Part shown: in pieces, positions 30,644 to 40,982 of the stretch
How positions within the stretch are numbered: position 1 is the stretch's first letter
Layout of the letters: every line of letters starts with the position of its first letter
Source: CAWFGS01 sp963815535
GTDB taxonomy: Bacteria > Pseudomonadota > Alphaproteobacteria > Sphingomonadales > Sphingomonadaceae
Length of the DNA: 64,000 nucleotides
Assembly (NCBI GenBank): GCA_963815535.1
Contig: CAWFGS010000001.1
Location: 434,001-498,000, forward strand
Reading direction: 5' to 3'
Notes under the pieces: model-generated
The model's input: the letters and a program-made list of their open reading frames with translations, nothing else
What the model was told of the DNA's origin: nothing
The model's database searches: none
Translations under genes and position numbers: made by a program

Positions 30644-31043
30644 ATGAAAGAACTGTTTCAGCACACTGCGATCACCCATGACATCGCCGTTCGCGTCGCG
30701 GCGTCTTTCATGCCGGAACAGTCCCACCCCGACGCCATGCGTTGGTTCTGGACGTATCACATCAGGATCGAAAACGGCTCCGAGCGAACAGGTTCAATTG
30801 ATCAGCCGCCATTGGCGCATCACCGATGCACGCGGCATGGTCAATCTGGTGGACGGGGACGGGGTGGTTGGCGAACAGCCGGTGTTGCGCCCGGGTGCCA
30901 GCCACGATTACGTATCGGGCTGTCCGCTCAACACCCCTCACGGCGCGATGGAGGGATATTACACATTCCACCGCGAAGACGGCGCGCCGCTGGAAATCGC
31001 CATTCCGCATTTCCCGCTGGCCGCCCCCGCCACGGCCCGCTGA
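30644..31043 (+). CDS. apaG: ApaG protein (one frameshift)
   Basis: Small fibronectin-III-like fold protein, about 132 residues. The N-terminus ITHDIAVRVAASFMPEQS and YHIRIEN is followed, after a shift near 30782, by the conserved core QLISRHWRITDARG, VRGPGVVGEQP-like VDGDGVVGEQPVLRPG, and YTSGCPL-like YVSGCPLNTPHGAMEGYY. ApaG binds divalent metals in other bacteria; its role is not settled. It lies 13 bases before the LysR gene on the same strand. Confidence 0.92.
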
Positions 31044-31056
31044 AGGTCGATTTGCC

Positions 31057-31849
31057 ATGAAGCGCACGCATCTTCCGCTCAACGCCCTGCGCGTGTTCGA
31101 TGCCGCCGCCCGGCATCTTAGCTTTACTCGCGCCGCCGACGAATTGGCGGTTACCCCCGCCGCCGTCGGCCAGCAGATCCGCGCGCTGGAAGATCATCTG
31201 GGGACGGTGCTGTTTCGCCGCACCAGCAAGGGGCTGGAATTGACGGATGAGGGCGCGGCGGGCCTCGATCCCTTACGCGACGGCTTTTTGAGTTTCGAGG
31301 AAAGCGTGCAGGCCATGCAGGCAGGGCAGGCGATGGACAGATACACCATTGCCGCCCCGCGCGAATTCTTCGCCCAATGGCTGGCGCAAAGGCTGGCTGC
31401 ATTCCAGCGCACCCGGCCCGATATGCGGTTTCAACTGGTCGCAGATGAGAATGCGGATTTTACGGAAGCCAATCTCGACGTCGCCGTTCGCCTCGCCGAT
31501 GGGCCGGGCGATCTGCGCGGTGTGGAACTGGCGCCGGCCAAGCGGGTCATCGTGCAAGCCGCAGGTGCGCCCGATAGCTGGATCGCCTGGCCCGGTTCCG
31601 TCATTGCCCGACGGGATCGAGCCGAAGGTGAATGCTGGCAATGCCGGGCAGGCGCTCAGTTCCGCCATCGCCGGCATGGGCAAGGCGGCGCTGCCGTATC
31701 TTCTGGTGGAGGAAGCGGTCGATGCCGGACAGCTGACGATCATCGACGGGCCGGAGGACGGCCGCCGCGCCTACTGGCTAGTCGCCCCCGCACCGCAATG
31801 GCGGCAGAAAAAAGTCCAGGCGTTGGCAGCGTTTCTGACGCACGAATAA
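31057..31849 (+). CDS. LysR-family regulator, GcvA-like (one frameshift)
   Basis: Transcription regulator with an N-terminal helix-turn-helix (LPLNALRVFDAAARHLSFTR, then AADELAVTPAAVGQQIRALE) and a short substrate-binding domain (FADSAQ-free form ending in YWLVAPAPQWRQKKVQALA). The N-terminus resembles GcvA/AmpR-type members. One shift near 31610-31620 (SVIARRD versus LPDGIEPKVNAGNAGQALSS) breaks it. About 264 residues is shorter than the usual 300, so the effector domain may be trimmed. No obvious divergent target gene; it sits behind apaG. Confidence 0.85.
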
Positions 31850-31934
31850 AAGTTCGATCACCCAACACCTTGTTTTACGATCATATCATGGTGTGGACGG
31901 GCCGCACGGATTGAGTTTCGGCGCCGCTACCCGA

Positions 31935-31949
31935 TTTAAATTCCCTTAA
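31935..31949 (+). promoter_or_regulatory. Possible CtrA-type site before the TadG gene
   Basis: TTTA-AATTCCC-TTAA matches the CtrA full-site pattern TTAA-N7-TTAA with one mismatch. It is 59 bases before the TadG-like start. CtrA controls Tad pilus genes in other alphaproteobacteria, which is the reason to note it. One site found by eye in AT-rich sequence is weak evidence. Confidence 0.3.
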
Positions 31950-32007
31950 CCCTTTCGCGTTACATCACATCGAAATCTAACCGATCCCGGTTGGGTAAGG
32001 GGCAGTG

Positions 32008-33903
32008 ATGATTAAGCGAGAAAGCCAAAATGGCCCGGGATTGATCACTCGTTTGGTCAAGGACCAGACCGCCAACACATTGGCTATGGCCGCCGCGTCG
32101 GTGATTCCGTTGCTGGGCGTGGTCGGTGGCGGCGTTGATATGAGCCGCACATATCTGGCGCAATCGCGGCTGCAACAGGCATGCGATTCCGCGACTTTGG
32201 CCGCGCGCAAGAAACTTGCCGGTGACGTAATCACGAACGGCAATGTGCCCAACGAGATACGGCAGACGGCAGACCGCTTTTTCGAAACCAATTTCACTGA
32301 TGGAATGTACGGAACTTCCAATCAGACTTATACCCTGACCGCAGTCGATCAAACCCGCATGCGCGGCGATGCGTCGGTGGTGGTGCCGAGCACCATCATG
32401 AAGATTTTCGGGTTCGAGCAGATCCCCGTCTCCGTCGAATGCACGGCTGAATTGAACCTGCCGAACATCGATGTGGTTCTGGTTCTGGATATGTCCGGCT
32501 CCATGAACAACAGCCGCATGAACGCTTTGCGGGCGGCAGTTTTCTCGTTCTATGATGAAATGATGGGCGTGGCCCCGGCCGGCGCGCGTATTCGGATCGG
32601 CATCGTGCCTTACAACGGGGCCGTAAATCCCGGTGCCATGTTGATGGCCGAAAACCCCGGCTTCATTGCCGATTCCTTTCTCTATCAATCGCGAGATATA
32701 GAAACGGAGCAAGTTCAGACCGATCCAGGCAGTCCCGAAACAGAAGAATTGGTCTCCGATCGACGAGAAGCTCTCACCCGTGAGACTTCCAACCTATCTT
32801 CGAACGTTGTCAACGATTATCGCTGGAAAACCAACGATTCATCGGACAGTTCACGCTGCAATGCGTATGACGGCGAATACACAGTTGGTTCCGAACGGTG
32901 GGTTATCTTTAACGATGACTACTATGGAAATGCCTTTTCCAACGGCGATAGCAAATACCGCGGTGCATGCATTGCAGATGTGCGACGGTATCGAAAAGTT
33001 GCAGCGGTTCCTCCAACTTATGAAACGCGTTTCAAACAATACATCTATCGTGAAAAACGTTTCGATACGGACGTATTCAAGACCTTTACATCGGTGAACA
33101 CCCCCACAGGCACAAGGGGGGCGAATGTTTCCAGCCGATGGAATGGATGTATCGAAGAGCGTAAAACGGTATCGGCCCGTAACTTCGATCCGATTCCCGC
33201 AGAGGCACTGGATCTGAATATTGATCTCGTTCCAAATCCGTTCGACGATGACACGCAATGGAAGCCGATGTGGCCACAAATTACCTACGATCGTGGCGGA
33301 CGTAACGAACTTCGTACGACCGACAACAAGTCTACTCGTAATTTTAATTGTCCTGCCGAAACGCGGCGGCTGACCGAATACAAGCTGGAAGGTGGCGCGA
33401 GAAATCGCGACTTTGAAAGCTATATTAATGGCTTACGGTCGGGCGGCGGCACGATGCACGATATCGGCATGCTATGGGCCGCACGGATTATTTCGCCTGA
33501 AGGTATATTTGCAGCTGATAACACAGATGCGCCCAACGGTGAGGCAATTGCGCGTCATATCATATTTATGACTGACGGTGAGATGGGGGCCAACCCGGCA
33601 TCTACGACCGCCTATGGCAATTATGACATGGACGGCCGTCTGATGGGCTTCAAAGGTCGCGGCAGCTGGACCGAGAACGAAACCATTCCAATCAACAATG
33701 CCCGGCTTGACGCAATATGCGACAGCATCAAGAACAAGAACATCACGAACTGGACAGTCAGTTTCGAATTGCCGTTAAACACTCACACTCGCGGCTGTGC
33801 ATCCGGGACGGCGCGAGCGTTCACAGCGGACAATTCGCGCCAACTTTCCGATGCATTCCGGCGGATTGCCAGTTCGATCGCAGAACTAAGGTTGATCGAT
33901 TGA
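32008..33903 (+). CDS. TadG-like pilus assembly protein with vWA domain
   Basis: The 631-residue protein begins with a short basic stretch and a membrane helix (about 22-42, LAMAAASVIPLLGVVGGGVD), the usual TadE/TadG start. A von Willebrand A domain follows, with the metal site Asp161-Met-Ser163-Gly-Ser165 in VLVLDMSGSMNNSR. The middle part, about residues 220-460, is rich in Asn, Asp and Arg with few known motifs and a lower GC content than the neighbours. Near the C-terminus IIFMTDGEMGANP holds the vWA Asp. A ribosome site AAGGGG precedes the ATG at 32008. It is translationally coupled to the next gene. Such proteins are surface or pseudopilus-associated. Confidence 0.85.
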   Translation: MIKRESQNGPGLITRLVKDQTANTLAMAAASVIPLLGVVGGGVDMSRTYLAQSRLQQACDSATLAARKKLAGDVITNGNVPNEIRQTADRFFETNFTDGMYGTSNQTYTLTAVDQTRMRGDASVVVPSTIMKIFGFEQIPVSVECTAELNLPNIDVVLVLDMSGSMNNSRMNALRAAVFSFYDEMMGVAPAGARIRIGIVPYNGAVNPGAMLMAENPGFIADSFLYQSRDIETEQVQTDPGSPETEELVSDRREALTRETSNLSSNVVNDYRWKTNDSSDSSRCNAYDGEYTVGSERWVIFNDDYYGNAFSNGDSKYRGACIADVRRYRKVAAVPPTYETRFKQYIYREKRFDTDVFKTFTSVNTPTGTRGANVSSRWNGCIEERKTVSARNFDPIPAEALDLNIDLVPNPFDDDTQWKPMWPQITYDRGGRNELRTTDNKSTRNFNCPAETRRLTEYKLEGGARNRDFESYINGLRSGGGTMHDIGMLWAARIISPEGIFAADNTDAPNGEAIARHIIFMTDGEMGANPASTTAYGNYDMDGRLMGFKGRGSWTENETIPINNARLDAICDSIKNKNITNWTVSFELPLNTHTRGCASGTARAFTADNSRQLSDAFRRIASSIAELRLID

Positions 33904-34508
33904 GCATTAAAATTCGCCTCGATTGCCTTGCTTCGCTTCGTCGCGACGTTCGCGGTATCGCAGCAGTCGAATTCGGCTTGGTCGCGCCGGTCTTCATCGT
34001 GATGCTGTTGGGATTGTTCGATGTAAGCCATCAAATCTACACAACGTCAGCGATGCAAGGGGCATTGCAAAATGCCGCCCGCGACAGTGCGTTGGAAAGA
34101 GGTTTATCCAATCCACAGGTGCTCGATGCCGAAGTAACCGAGCGCATTCGTATGATCTCGCCGAAAGCGGCCGTGAATTTTAAACGTACGAACTATCAGA
34201 ACTTCGAGGATGTGAACCAGCCGGAGAACTTTACCGATACGGACGGTGACGGCATCTGCAACAACAATGAACCTTTCGACGATGTCAACAACAACGGAAT
34301 CTACGACACTGATCGCGGCAGGTCGGGAACAGGCGGCGCAAGGGATGCCGTGCTATACACCGTCAACGTCAACTATGACCGCCTGCTGCCATTAAGCGGA
34401 TTTATCGGGTTGCCCGATCAAATCAATATGAGCGCAAGTACGGTGCTGCGAAACCAGCCCTTCACAGAACAGGGTACTCGCAGGCCGGTCGTTGGAAACT
34501 GCACATGA
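33900..34508 (+). CDS. TadE-like pseudopilin with an acidic calcium-like repeat
   Basis: A 202-residue TadE-family protein. The conserved N-terminal stretch (DVRGIAAVEFGLVAPVFIVM) with a Glu in the helix is the pseudopilin signature. The likely start is TTG at 33900, overlapping the upstream stop. Residues about 113-138 read DTDGDGICNNNEPFDDV then NNNGIYDTD. This is two acidic loops like those of thrombospondin type 3 or dockerin calcium sites, and it is unusual in a small pilin. The C-terminus ends in PVVGNCT with one Cys. The stop overlaps the next start as ATGA. Confidence 0.8.
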   Translation: MSIKIRLDCLASLRRDVRGIAAVEFGLVAPVFIVMLLGLFDVSHQIYTTSAMQGALQNAARDSALERGLSNPQVLDAEVTERIRMISPKAAVNFKRTNYQNFEDVNQPENFTDTDGDGICNNNEPFDDVNNNGIYDTDRGRSGTGGARDAVLYTVNVNYDRLLPLSGFIGLPDQINMSASTVLRNQPFTEQGTRRPVVGNCT

Positions 34509-35212
34509 CTATCTTGAGGATGCCTTTTCGCAAACAACTCAGGCGTTTTGGTGGAACATTCCGCAAGCTGAAAGAGGAAACATCCGGTATAGCATTGACG
34601 GAATTCGCTTTCGTCGCGCCGTTTATGTTGTTTTTGGGAATGAGCGGAATCGAACTGACGAACCTGGCGCTTACTCATATGCGAATTGCTCAGGCAGCGG
34701 TTCATTTGTCAGACAATGCCTCGCGTATGGGCGAACGTGACCCGTTATCGTCGCAACGTATTTATGAAAGCGATATCAACGATCTGCTGGTTGGGGTGAA
34801 CATTCAGGCAGGCAATCAGATAAACCTGTTCGAGCATGGACGCGTGATTGTGAGTAGCCTCGAGCGGAACTCCGACGATGGTCAATGGATACATTGGCAA
34901 AGATGCAGGGGTTTGAAGAACACCGTATCGAAATACGGCCCAGCCGGAACCGGGCAAAGGGGAACGGGCTTTCCCGGTATGGGCAAGGCCGGTCGCGAAC
35001 TGACTGCTGAAACCGGCAGTGCGGTAATGTATGTCGAAATTTCATATGACTACCAGCCCTTGATAGGCAATGGCTTCGTCACGTTCGGTTTTGCCGACAA
35101 TGCCATCACATCAGAGTCCGCCTTTGGAGTTCGGGGGACGCGAGATCTCGACCGGATCTATCAGCGCACGCCACCGGCAACAGTAAGCAGTTGCGCCAAT
35201 TTTACCGAATGA
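34505..35212 (+). CDS. TadE-like pseudopilin, second copy
   Basis: A 235-residue protein with the TadE signature TSGIALTEFAFVAPFMLFLG near residues 26-45, preceded by a basic stretch. The rest (LTHMRIAQAAVHLSDNASRM and later segments) is helical to about residue 75 and then a beta-rich domain without a known motif; one Cys near the centre and one near the C-terminus (SSCANF). Coupled to the upstream TadE by ATGA overlap. The three genes form a unit without the tad ATPase, prepilin peptidase or secretin genes in this window. Confidence 0.8.
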   Translation: MTILRMPFRKQLRRFGGTFRKLKEETSGIALTEFAFVAPFMLFLGMSGIELTNLALTHMRIAQAAVHLSDNASRMGERDPLSSQRIYESDINDLLVGVNIQAGNQINLFEHGRVIVSSLERNSDDGQWIHWQRCRGLKNTVSKYGPAGTGQRGTGFPGMGKAGRELTAETGSAVMYVEISYDYQPLIGNGFVTFGFADNAITSESAFGVRGTRDLDRIYQRTPPATVSSCANFTE

Positions 35213-35282
35213 TACGACGGGCCGCAGTTCAACGTAGCGGTAATTTTTGTTTTAGAGTCGGCAGCAGCTTATATCTCGGAAG

Positions 35283-35994
35283 GTGGGGCTGTTCCGCTTC
35301 GACCGTAGAGTTTTGGCAATCATGATAATGGCGGCAATTATACTGTCGGGCCGCGCATGGCTGGATGCCAATCCGCAGTCGAACCCGTGGGCTCCGCTCG
35401 ACTTGCGGCAGCCAGCCGGATGGGCATCGCCCATGAAGCTTGCGGCTTTGCGAAACGATGTCGGGTTGTGCCGGGAAGCTTTGGAACGCAGCGATATCGC
35501 GTTCGATGCGCTGGAACCTGCGAGCGGAGGGAACGCCGCGTGTGCCAGGCCGGATCGCACGGTGTTGACGGATTACCCGCTTTCCCCGCGCCGACCTGCC
35601 GCCACCTGTCCCCTGAACGTCGGGCTGTATCGCTGGCTGGACCAAAGCGTGAACCCGGCCGCACGCGACTTGTTCGATCAGGAAGTGACGGGCATCCGCC
35701 AGATCGGCGTCTATAATTGTCGCCGTCTCTACGGCCGCGACTTCAGGTGGCTGGAGCGAACATGCAACTGGCAATGCGATCGATATTGCCGGGTTCGAAT
35801 TGGCGGACGGGCGAACGATTTCGGTCCTGCGCGATTGGGACAATGGGGCGGAGGAGGGCGCGTTCCTGACGCGTGTTCGCGACGGGGCGTGCGATCATTT
35901 CGCCACCACTCTGTCGCCGGAATACAACGCCGCCCATCGCGATCACTTCCATCTCGATCAAGCCAGCCGCGGTTTCGGCAGCGCCTGCCGATAG
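35283..35994 (+). CDS. Extensin-like C-terminal domain protein (one frameshift)
   Basis: The protein has a membrane anchor or signal sequence (LAIMIMAAIILSGRAWL), then an extensin-like C-terminal domain. The signature is SEHATGNAIDIAGF, and the later HRDHFHLDQASRGFGSACR holds the His-x-His pair, which resembles the zinc site of LAS peptidases. One shift near 35765 separates the front part from these motifs. As read the front part stays open to 35999. The start may be GTG 35283 or ATG 35322, the latter giving a better signal. It ends eight bases from phoB, facing it. Confidence 0.82.
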
Positions 35995-36001
35995 GTTGAA
36001 A

Positions 36002-36692
36002 TCAGACTACTTCGAAGGAATAGCCTGCGGACCGCACGGTGCGGATGGGGTCGGCGGATCCCGGACGCTCGACCGCCTTTGCGCAAGCGGCGAATATGCA
36101 CATCGACCGTCCGCAATTCGATGTCGCTGCCTGTGCCCCACACCCCGTCGAGCAATTGATTGCGACTGAAGACACGTCCGGGGCTTTGCATAAAGAATTC
36201 CAGCAGGCGATATTCGGTCGGGCCGATCCGCAACGGCTCGCCACCACGTGTGACACGGTGCGTGACGGGGTCGAGACGAATGTCGCCGACGACGATCGCC
36301 TCGCCTGCCAAGACAGGCCGCACGCGCCGCATGACCGCAGCCACACGCGCCACCAGTTCGCGCGGCGAAAACGGTTTGGTGACGTAATCGTCCGCCCCGG
36401 TGTCCAGCCCCCTAATCCGATCATCCTCCGCCTCTCGCGCCGTCAGCATGATGATGGGGACGTGAGCGGTGGCGGTGTCGCGGCGCAAACGGCGGCAGAC
36501 CTCGATCCCGCTGGTCCCCTCGACCATCCAGTCCAGCACCATCAGATCGGGCGTATCTTCCTTCGCCATAAGCAGCGCCTCGTCCCCGTCAGGCGTGACG
36601 CGTACGGCATAACCTTCCTGGGTGAACCGGAACTCCAGCAATTCCGACAGGGAGGGATCGTCTTCCAACAGGATCAGCTTGACGGGGGGCAT
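36002..36692 (-). CDS. phoB: Phosphate regulon response regulator PhoB (one frameshift)
   Basis: Activates phosphate-starvation genes. The receiver domain has acidic residues 10-12 (LEDD), the phosphorylated Asp54 in LMVLDWMVEG and Lys in YVTKPFSPREL. The winged-helix DNA-binding domain (IGPTEYRLLEFFMQSPGRVF, then RTVDVHIRRLRK) is OmpR-type. The last 20-odd residues lie in another frame after about 36080 (ADPIRTVRSAGYSFEVV). It is the last gene of the phoR-pst operon on this strand, 26 bases after phoU. Confidence 0.93.
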
Positions 36693-36718
36693 CGTGCGGT
36701 CCTCTTAAAAGAATCGGA

Positions 36719-37402
36719 TTACTGGTCGGGCGATCCGTCGTCATCGGGGGGATAGACCCCGGTGGCGGCGTAATGGACCATTTCGGCAACATTGGTCGCA
36801 TGGTCGCCGATCCGTTCGATGTTGCGCGCGACGAACAGCAATTGCGCCGCGCTGCTGATGGTGGCGGGGTTTTCGACCATGTGGCTGACAAGATTGCGGA
36901 AGATACTGTTGTAGAACGCATCGACCTTGCGATCGGCGGCGATGACCTGCCGCGCCAGCCCGGCGTCGCGGGCGGCATAGGCGGTCAACACGTCATGCAC
37001 CATTTCCGCCGCGAGATCGCCCATTGTCGGCAACAGGGTCAGCGGTTCGAAGGTTTCGTGCCCGTCGATCCGTTTGACTCGCTTGGCGATGTTCTTGGAA
37101 TAATCGCCGATCCGCTCGACCACTCCGGCGATTTTCAACGCGGCGATCACTTCGCGCAAATCGTCTGCCAGGGGCGCGCGCAGGGCGATGATCCGCACGG
37201 CCAGTTCATCGACCTGGGATTCCAATGCGTCGATCTTCTTGTCGCGCTTGACCACTTTCGCGCCCAGCACTTCGTCGTTTTCGATCAGGGCCTGCATCGC
37301 GTCCTGGATCATCGCTTCGGCCAGGCCGCCCATTTCGGCGATCAGACCACGCAGGCGCGTGATGTCCTCGTCGAAGGATTTGACCGTGTGTTCCGCCATC
37401 AT
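36719..37402 (-). CDS. phoU: Phosphate transport system regulator PhoU
   Basis: A 227-residue protein of two three-helix PhoU repeats, which links Pst transporter state to PhoR activity. Repeat 1 has LVRGMLADMG-like RLRGLIAEMGGLAEAMIQDA, and VVERIGDYSKNIAKR; repeat 2 ends with NIERIGDHATNVAEMVHY. The ERIGD motifs in both repeats carry the metal-binding Glu/Asp residues. Intact frame, nine bases after pstB. Confidence 0.95.
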   Translation of the reverse strand: MMAEHTVKSFDEDITRLRGLIAEMGGLAEAMIQDAMQALIENDEVLGAKVVKRDKKIDALESQVDELAVRIIALRAPLADDLREVIAALKIAGVVERIGDYSKNIAKRVKRIDGHETFEPLTLLPTMGDLAAEMVHDVLTAYAARDAGLARQVIAADRKVDAFYNSIFRNLVSHMVENPATISSAAQLLFVARNIERIGDHATNVAEMVHYAATGVYPPDDDGSPDQ

Positions 37403-37411
37403 CGTGTCATC

Positions 37412-38203
37412 CTATCCATAACGGCCGGTAATGTAATCCTTGGTCCTGGTTTCCAGGGGATTGGTGAAGATGTCCGACGTCTTTCCGTATTCGACCATCT
37501 TGCCAAGATGGAAGAACGCGGTGCGTTGCGACACGCGGGCGGCCTGCTGCATCGAATGCGTCACGATGACGATTGCGAATTTGCCGTTGAGGTCGGCGAT
37601 CAATTCTTCGATCTTTGCAGTCGCGATCGGGTCGAGCGCGCTGCATGGTTCGTCCATCAAAATGACTTCGGGATCGACCGCGATGGCGCGCGCGATGCAC
37701 AGGCGTTGCTGCTGCCCACCGGACAGGGCGGTGCCGCTATCGGTCAGACGGTCCTTCACTTCGTTCCACAAACCGGCGCGTCTAAGCGATTTTTCAACCA
37801 CAGCGTCCAACTCGTCCTTGCTTTCGGCAAGACCGTGAATTTTCGGACCGTAGGCGATGTTGTCGTAAATGGATTTGGGGAAGGGATTGGGTTTTTGGAA
37901 CACCATGCCGACCCGCGCCCGCAACTGCACCACATCCATGCCCGACGTGTAGATATCCTGCCCGTCCAGCGTAATCTCCCCCTCGACCCGGGCGGAAGGG
38001 ATGGTGTCGTTCATTCGGTTGAGCGCACGCAGGAAAGTCGATTTGCCGCAACCGGACGGGCCGATGAAGGCCGTTACGTATTGGGATGGAATATCGATCG
38101 AAACATCGTCGATCGCTTTTTTGTCCGCGTAATAGACCGACACACCGCGCGCGTGCATCTTGGAATCGGTCCGGTCGAGGTCGGGATGGTATAGGGTCAC
38201 CAC
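37412..38203 (-). CDS. pstB: Phosphate ABC transporter ATP-binding protein PstB
   Basis: The 263-residue ATPase has Walker A (GPSGCGKST), Q-loop ([13 protein letters not shown]), signature LSGGQQQR and Walker B ([20 protein letters not shown]). The start overlaps the pstA stop by seven bases, and phoU follows. Intact frame. Confidence 0.96.
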   Translation of the reverse strand: MVTLYHPDLDRTDSKMHARGVSVYYADKKAIDDVSIDIPSQYVTAFIGPSGCGKSTFLRALNRMNDTIPSARVEGEITLDGQDIYTSGMDVVQLRARVGMVFQKPNPFPKSIYDNIAYGPKIHGLAESKDELDAVVEKSLRRAGLWNEVKDRLTDSGTALSGGQQQRLCIARAIAVDPEVILMDEPCSALDPIATAKIEELIADLNGKFAIVIVTHSMQQAARVSQRTAFFHLGKMVEYGKTSDIFTNPLETRTKDYITGRYG

Positions 38204-39459
38204 TTTTTCTCAAACTTGTTGCGTAGGTAGATGGCGAGGCCATTCATCACCAGAAGGAACAGCAATAGCACGATAATCGCGGCGGATGTGCGTTCCACGA
38301 AACCGCGGTCGATCTCGTCCGACCATAGGAATATCTGCACCGGAAGCACGGTCGCTGGCGACGTAAAGCCATCGGGCGGCGTTGCGACGAATGCCCGCAT
38401 TCCGATCATCAGCAACGGGGCCGTTTCGCCCAGAGCGCGCGCCATGCCGATGATGGTTCCGGTCAATATTCCGGGCAGGGCCAGCGGCAGGACATGATGA
38501 AACACGACCTGGATGGGCGATGCGCCCACGGCCAACGCGCCGTCGCGGATGGAGGGGGGAACCGCCTTGATCGCGTTGCGGCCCGATATGACGATCACCG
38601 GCATCGTCATCAACGCCAGCGTCATACCGCCTATCAGCGGCGCGGACCGCAAGTTGGGGAATATCCACAGGAACACCGCCAGTCCCAACAGGCCGAAAAT
38701 GATGGACGGCACGGCGGCAAGGTTGTTGATCGAAACTTCGATCACGTCGGTCCAGCGGTTCTTCGGGGCATATTCTTCGAGATAGAGCGCGGCTAGCACC
38801 CCGATGGGGAAGGCGAGCACCAACGTCACCAGCATGGTCAGCATCGACCCTTTCAACGCGCCCCAAATGCCGACCTGCTGCGGGTCGGTCGCGTCCGCGC
38901 GGGCGAGGAAGCCGCTGTCGAAGTTCTTTTGCAACAACCCCCGATCGGACAGATTGCTGGCCAAGGCGCGCGCGTCTTGAGGACCTTCGCCGCCAAGTCC
39001 CGCCGCCAGATTTGCGTCGGCGGGCAGATAGAATGTGGCTTCCTGGCGAAGCAGGGCGGGGTCCGCAACGATTGCATCGGCCACTTCGCGCCAAGCGTCT
39101 TCGTTCAGGCCAGCCGCGCCATCTGTACCCAAAGAGCGTTCGGCATAGAAGTTAACGACGTCCGCCAACCCTTGCGCTTCAAGCGATGCGGCAGCGTTTG
39201 GCATCGCCAGCGTGTCCGCATTGCCGCTGATACCCGCTTCCGTGAAATCGATTGGAACGACCAACTCCGCGCGCTGAAACCCGCCGATACCGTTGATCGT
39301 CATATTCGCGAGCAACAACGCCAGCACGACGACGGAGAAGACCACGGCGCCCAGGCCGAGCAGTTTGAAACGCCGTTCCGCCGCGTATCGTTTGGCCAGG
39401 CGTTTTTCGAATGCCGGTGTGCGGGTCGGTGCCGCAGGGGGCGGGGCTGCATCATTCAT
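38197..39459 (-). CDS. pstA: Phosphate ABC transporter permease PstA
   Basis: A 420-residue membrane protein. The first helix ([18 protein letters not shown]) is followed by a periplasmic loop of about 150 residues, longer than in E. coli PstA, and then the permease core ([20 protein letters not shown] to [17 protein letters not shown]). The coupling motif is [20 protein letters not shown], the EAA loop. Intact frame. Overlaps pstC by eight bases upstream and pstB by seven downstream. Confidence 0.95.
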   Translation of the reverse strand: MNDAAPPPAAPTRTPAFEKRLAKRYAAERRFKLLGLGAVVFSVVVLALLLANMTINGIGGFQRAELVVPIDFTEAGISGNADTLAMPNAAASLEAQGLADVVNFYAERSLGTDGAAGLNEDAWREVADAIVADPALLRQEATFYLPADANLAAGLGGEGPQDARALASNLSDRGLLQKNFDSGFLARADATDPQQVGIWGALKGSMLTMLVTLVLAFPIGVLAALYLEEYAPKNRWTDVIEVSINNLAAVPSIIFGLLGLAVFLWIFPNLRSAPLIGGMTLALMTMPVIVISGRNAIKAVPPSIRDGALAVGASPIQVVFHHVLPLALPGILTGTIIGMARALGETAPLLMIGMRAFVATPPDGFTSPATVLPVQIFLWSDEIDRGFVERTSAAIIVLLLFLLVMNGLAIYLRNKFEKKW

Positions 39460-40838
39460 AGGCTTCGCGGAACCTTTTGACGACGCGCAAGGCGATGAAA
39501 TTGAGGGACAGGGTCACCACGAACAATACGAAGCCCAATGCGAATGCGCTGAGTGTGGCGGGATGATCGAAACTGCCCTCACCGGTCAGCATGGCGACGA
39601 TCTGGAAGGTGACCGTCGTCATCGCCTCCAGCGGGTTGGCAGTCAAATTCGCGGCGGCCCCGGCTGCCATCACAACGATCATGGTTTCCCCGATCGCGCG
39701 GCTGACTGCCAGCATGACGCCCGCGACGATGCCGGGCAGGGCGGCGGGGATGAGCACGCGCTTGATGGTTTCGGACTTGGTAGCCCCCATCGCCAGGCTG
39801 CCGTCGCGCATGGCCTGGGGCACAGCGGCGATCGAGTCATCGGCCATGCTGGACACGAATGGGATGATCATCACCCCCATGACCAGGCCGGCAGCAAGCG
39901 CGCTCTCGCTCGAAGCGCTGGTTATGCCGATGGCGAAGGCAAGATCGCGGATTGCAGGGGCGACAGTCAGCGCGGCGAAGTAGCCGTAAACGACGGTGGG
40001 AACCCCCGCCAGTATCTCCAGCGCCGGTTTAAGCCAGGATCGCCAGCGTGGATCGGCATATTGGGTGAGGTAGATCGCGCTCATCAGGCCCAGGGGGATG
40101 GCCACGATCATCGCGATGATCGCGCCGATGACGATCGTGCCCCAGAACAGGGGAACCGCGCCGTAACGGCTGCCATCGGGATTTTCCGGGTTGCTCATCG
40201 GGTCCGGCCCCCATTGCGTGCCGAACAGAAAATCGATCGGGTTGACCATGCCGAAGAACCGGATCGTTTCGAACAGCAGACTGGCGACGATGCCGATGGT
40301 GGTCAGGATCGCAACGGAGGACGCGAGCAGCAGGATCGTCATCACCGTGCGTTCGACTCGCGTTCGGGCGGTAAAATCGGGCTTTAAGCCGCAGGAATGC
40401 AAACGCCCCGCCGATAAAGGCGATGGACAGCGTCAGCGCCGCCCCGATCAGATCATAGGTGCCGATCGCATCGCGGAAAGGTTCGATCAGCGGGCGTGCG
40501 TCCGGGTTGAAGACCGCCGTGCTGCCGCCGCTCGCCACGCTTTGCGCCTCGGCCAGAATGGTGCTGCGTTCGAACCCGAAAGAGGGCAGTTGTGCGGCGG
40601 CAGGACTGGCAAGCACCGACCGCAGGATCAGTTGGGGTTCCACCAAGCTCCACACCGCCAGGAACGCCAGCACCGGAATGACGATCCACAACGCTACGTA
40701 CCAACCATGATAGTTCGGGCGCGAACCCAGCCGCGTGGCGGGATCGCGGCGCTGGAAGCTCCACGCGCGGGCGCGCGCCGCCAGCCAACCGGCAAGGCCC
40801 AGGCCCAATGCGAGCAGGAAAAGGGTAAATGGCGGCAT
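39452..40838 (-). CDS. pstC: Phosphate ABC transporter permease PstC (one frameshift)
   Basis: The protein starts at ATG 40838 (MPPFTLFLLALGLGLAGWL) with an N-terminal extension of about 150 residues including two membrane helices and a long loop, as in other sphingomonads. After a one-base shift near 40375, the permease core follows (MTILLLASSVAILTTIGIV, then GATKSETIKRVLIPAALPG as the EAA loop). Corrected length is about 461 residues. No pstS lies between phoR and pstC, where it is often found. It overlaps pstA by eight bases. Confidence 0.93.
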
Positions 40839-40982
40839 GGGTTCGTTTCAGACCGGCTGCGAGCCGGGGCTGCGTATCTCGCAAGACATTGTCGATCCCC
40901 GCCGCCGAAAAAGCCGATGCGGTACGATCACCACATCATCGCAAAGCGCATGTCGGTCCCTTGTCGGGACTATGTTACAGCG

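Noticed and set aside
40839..40982. Possible Pho box in the gap before pstC (CTGTAAC...CCGACA)
   Set aside because: Only one half matches the CTGTCAT-type repeat, and the second half is poor. Not enough to call.
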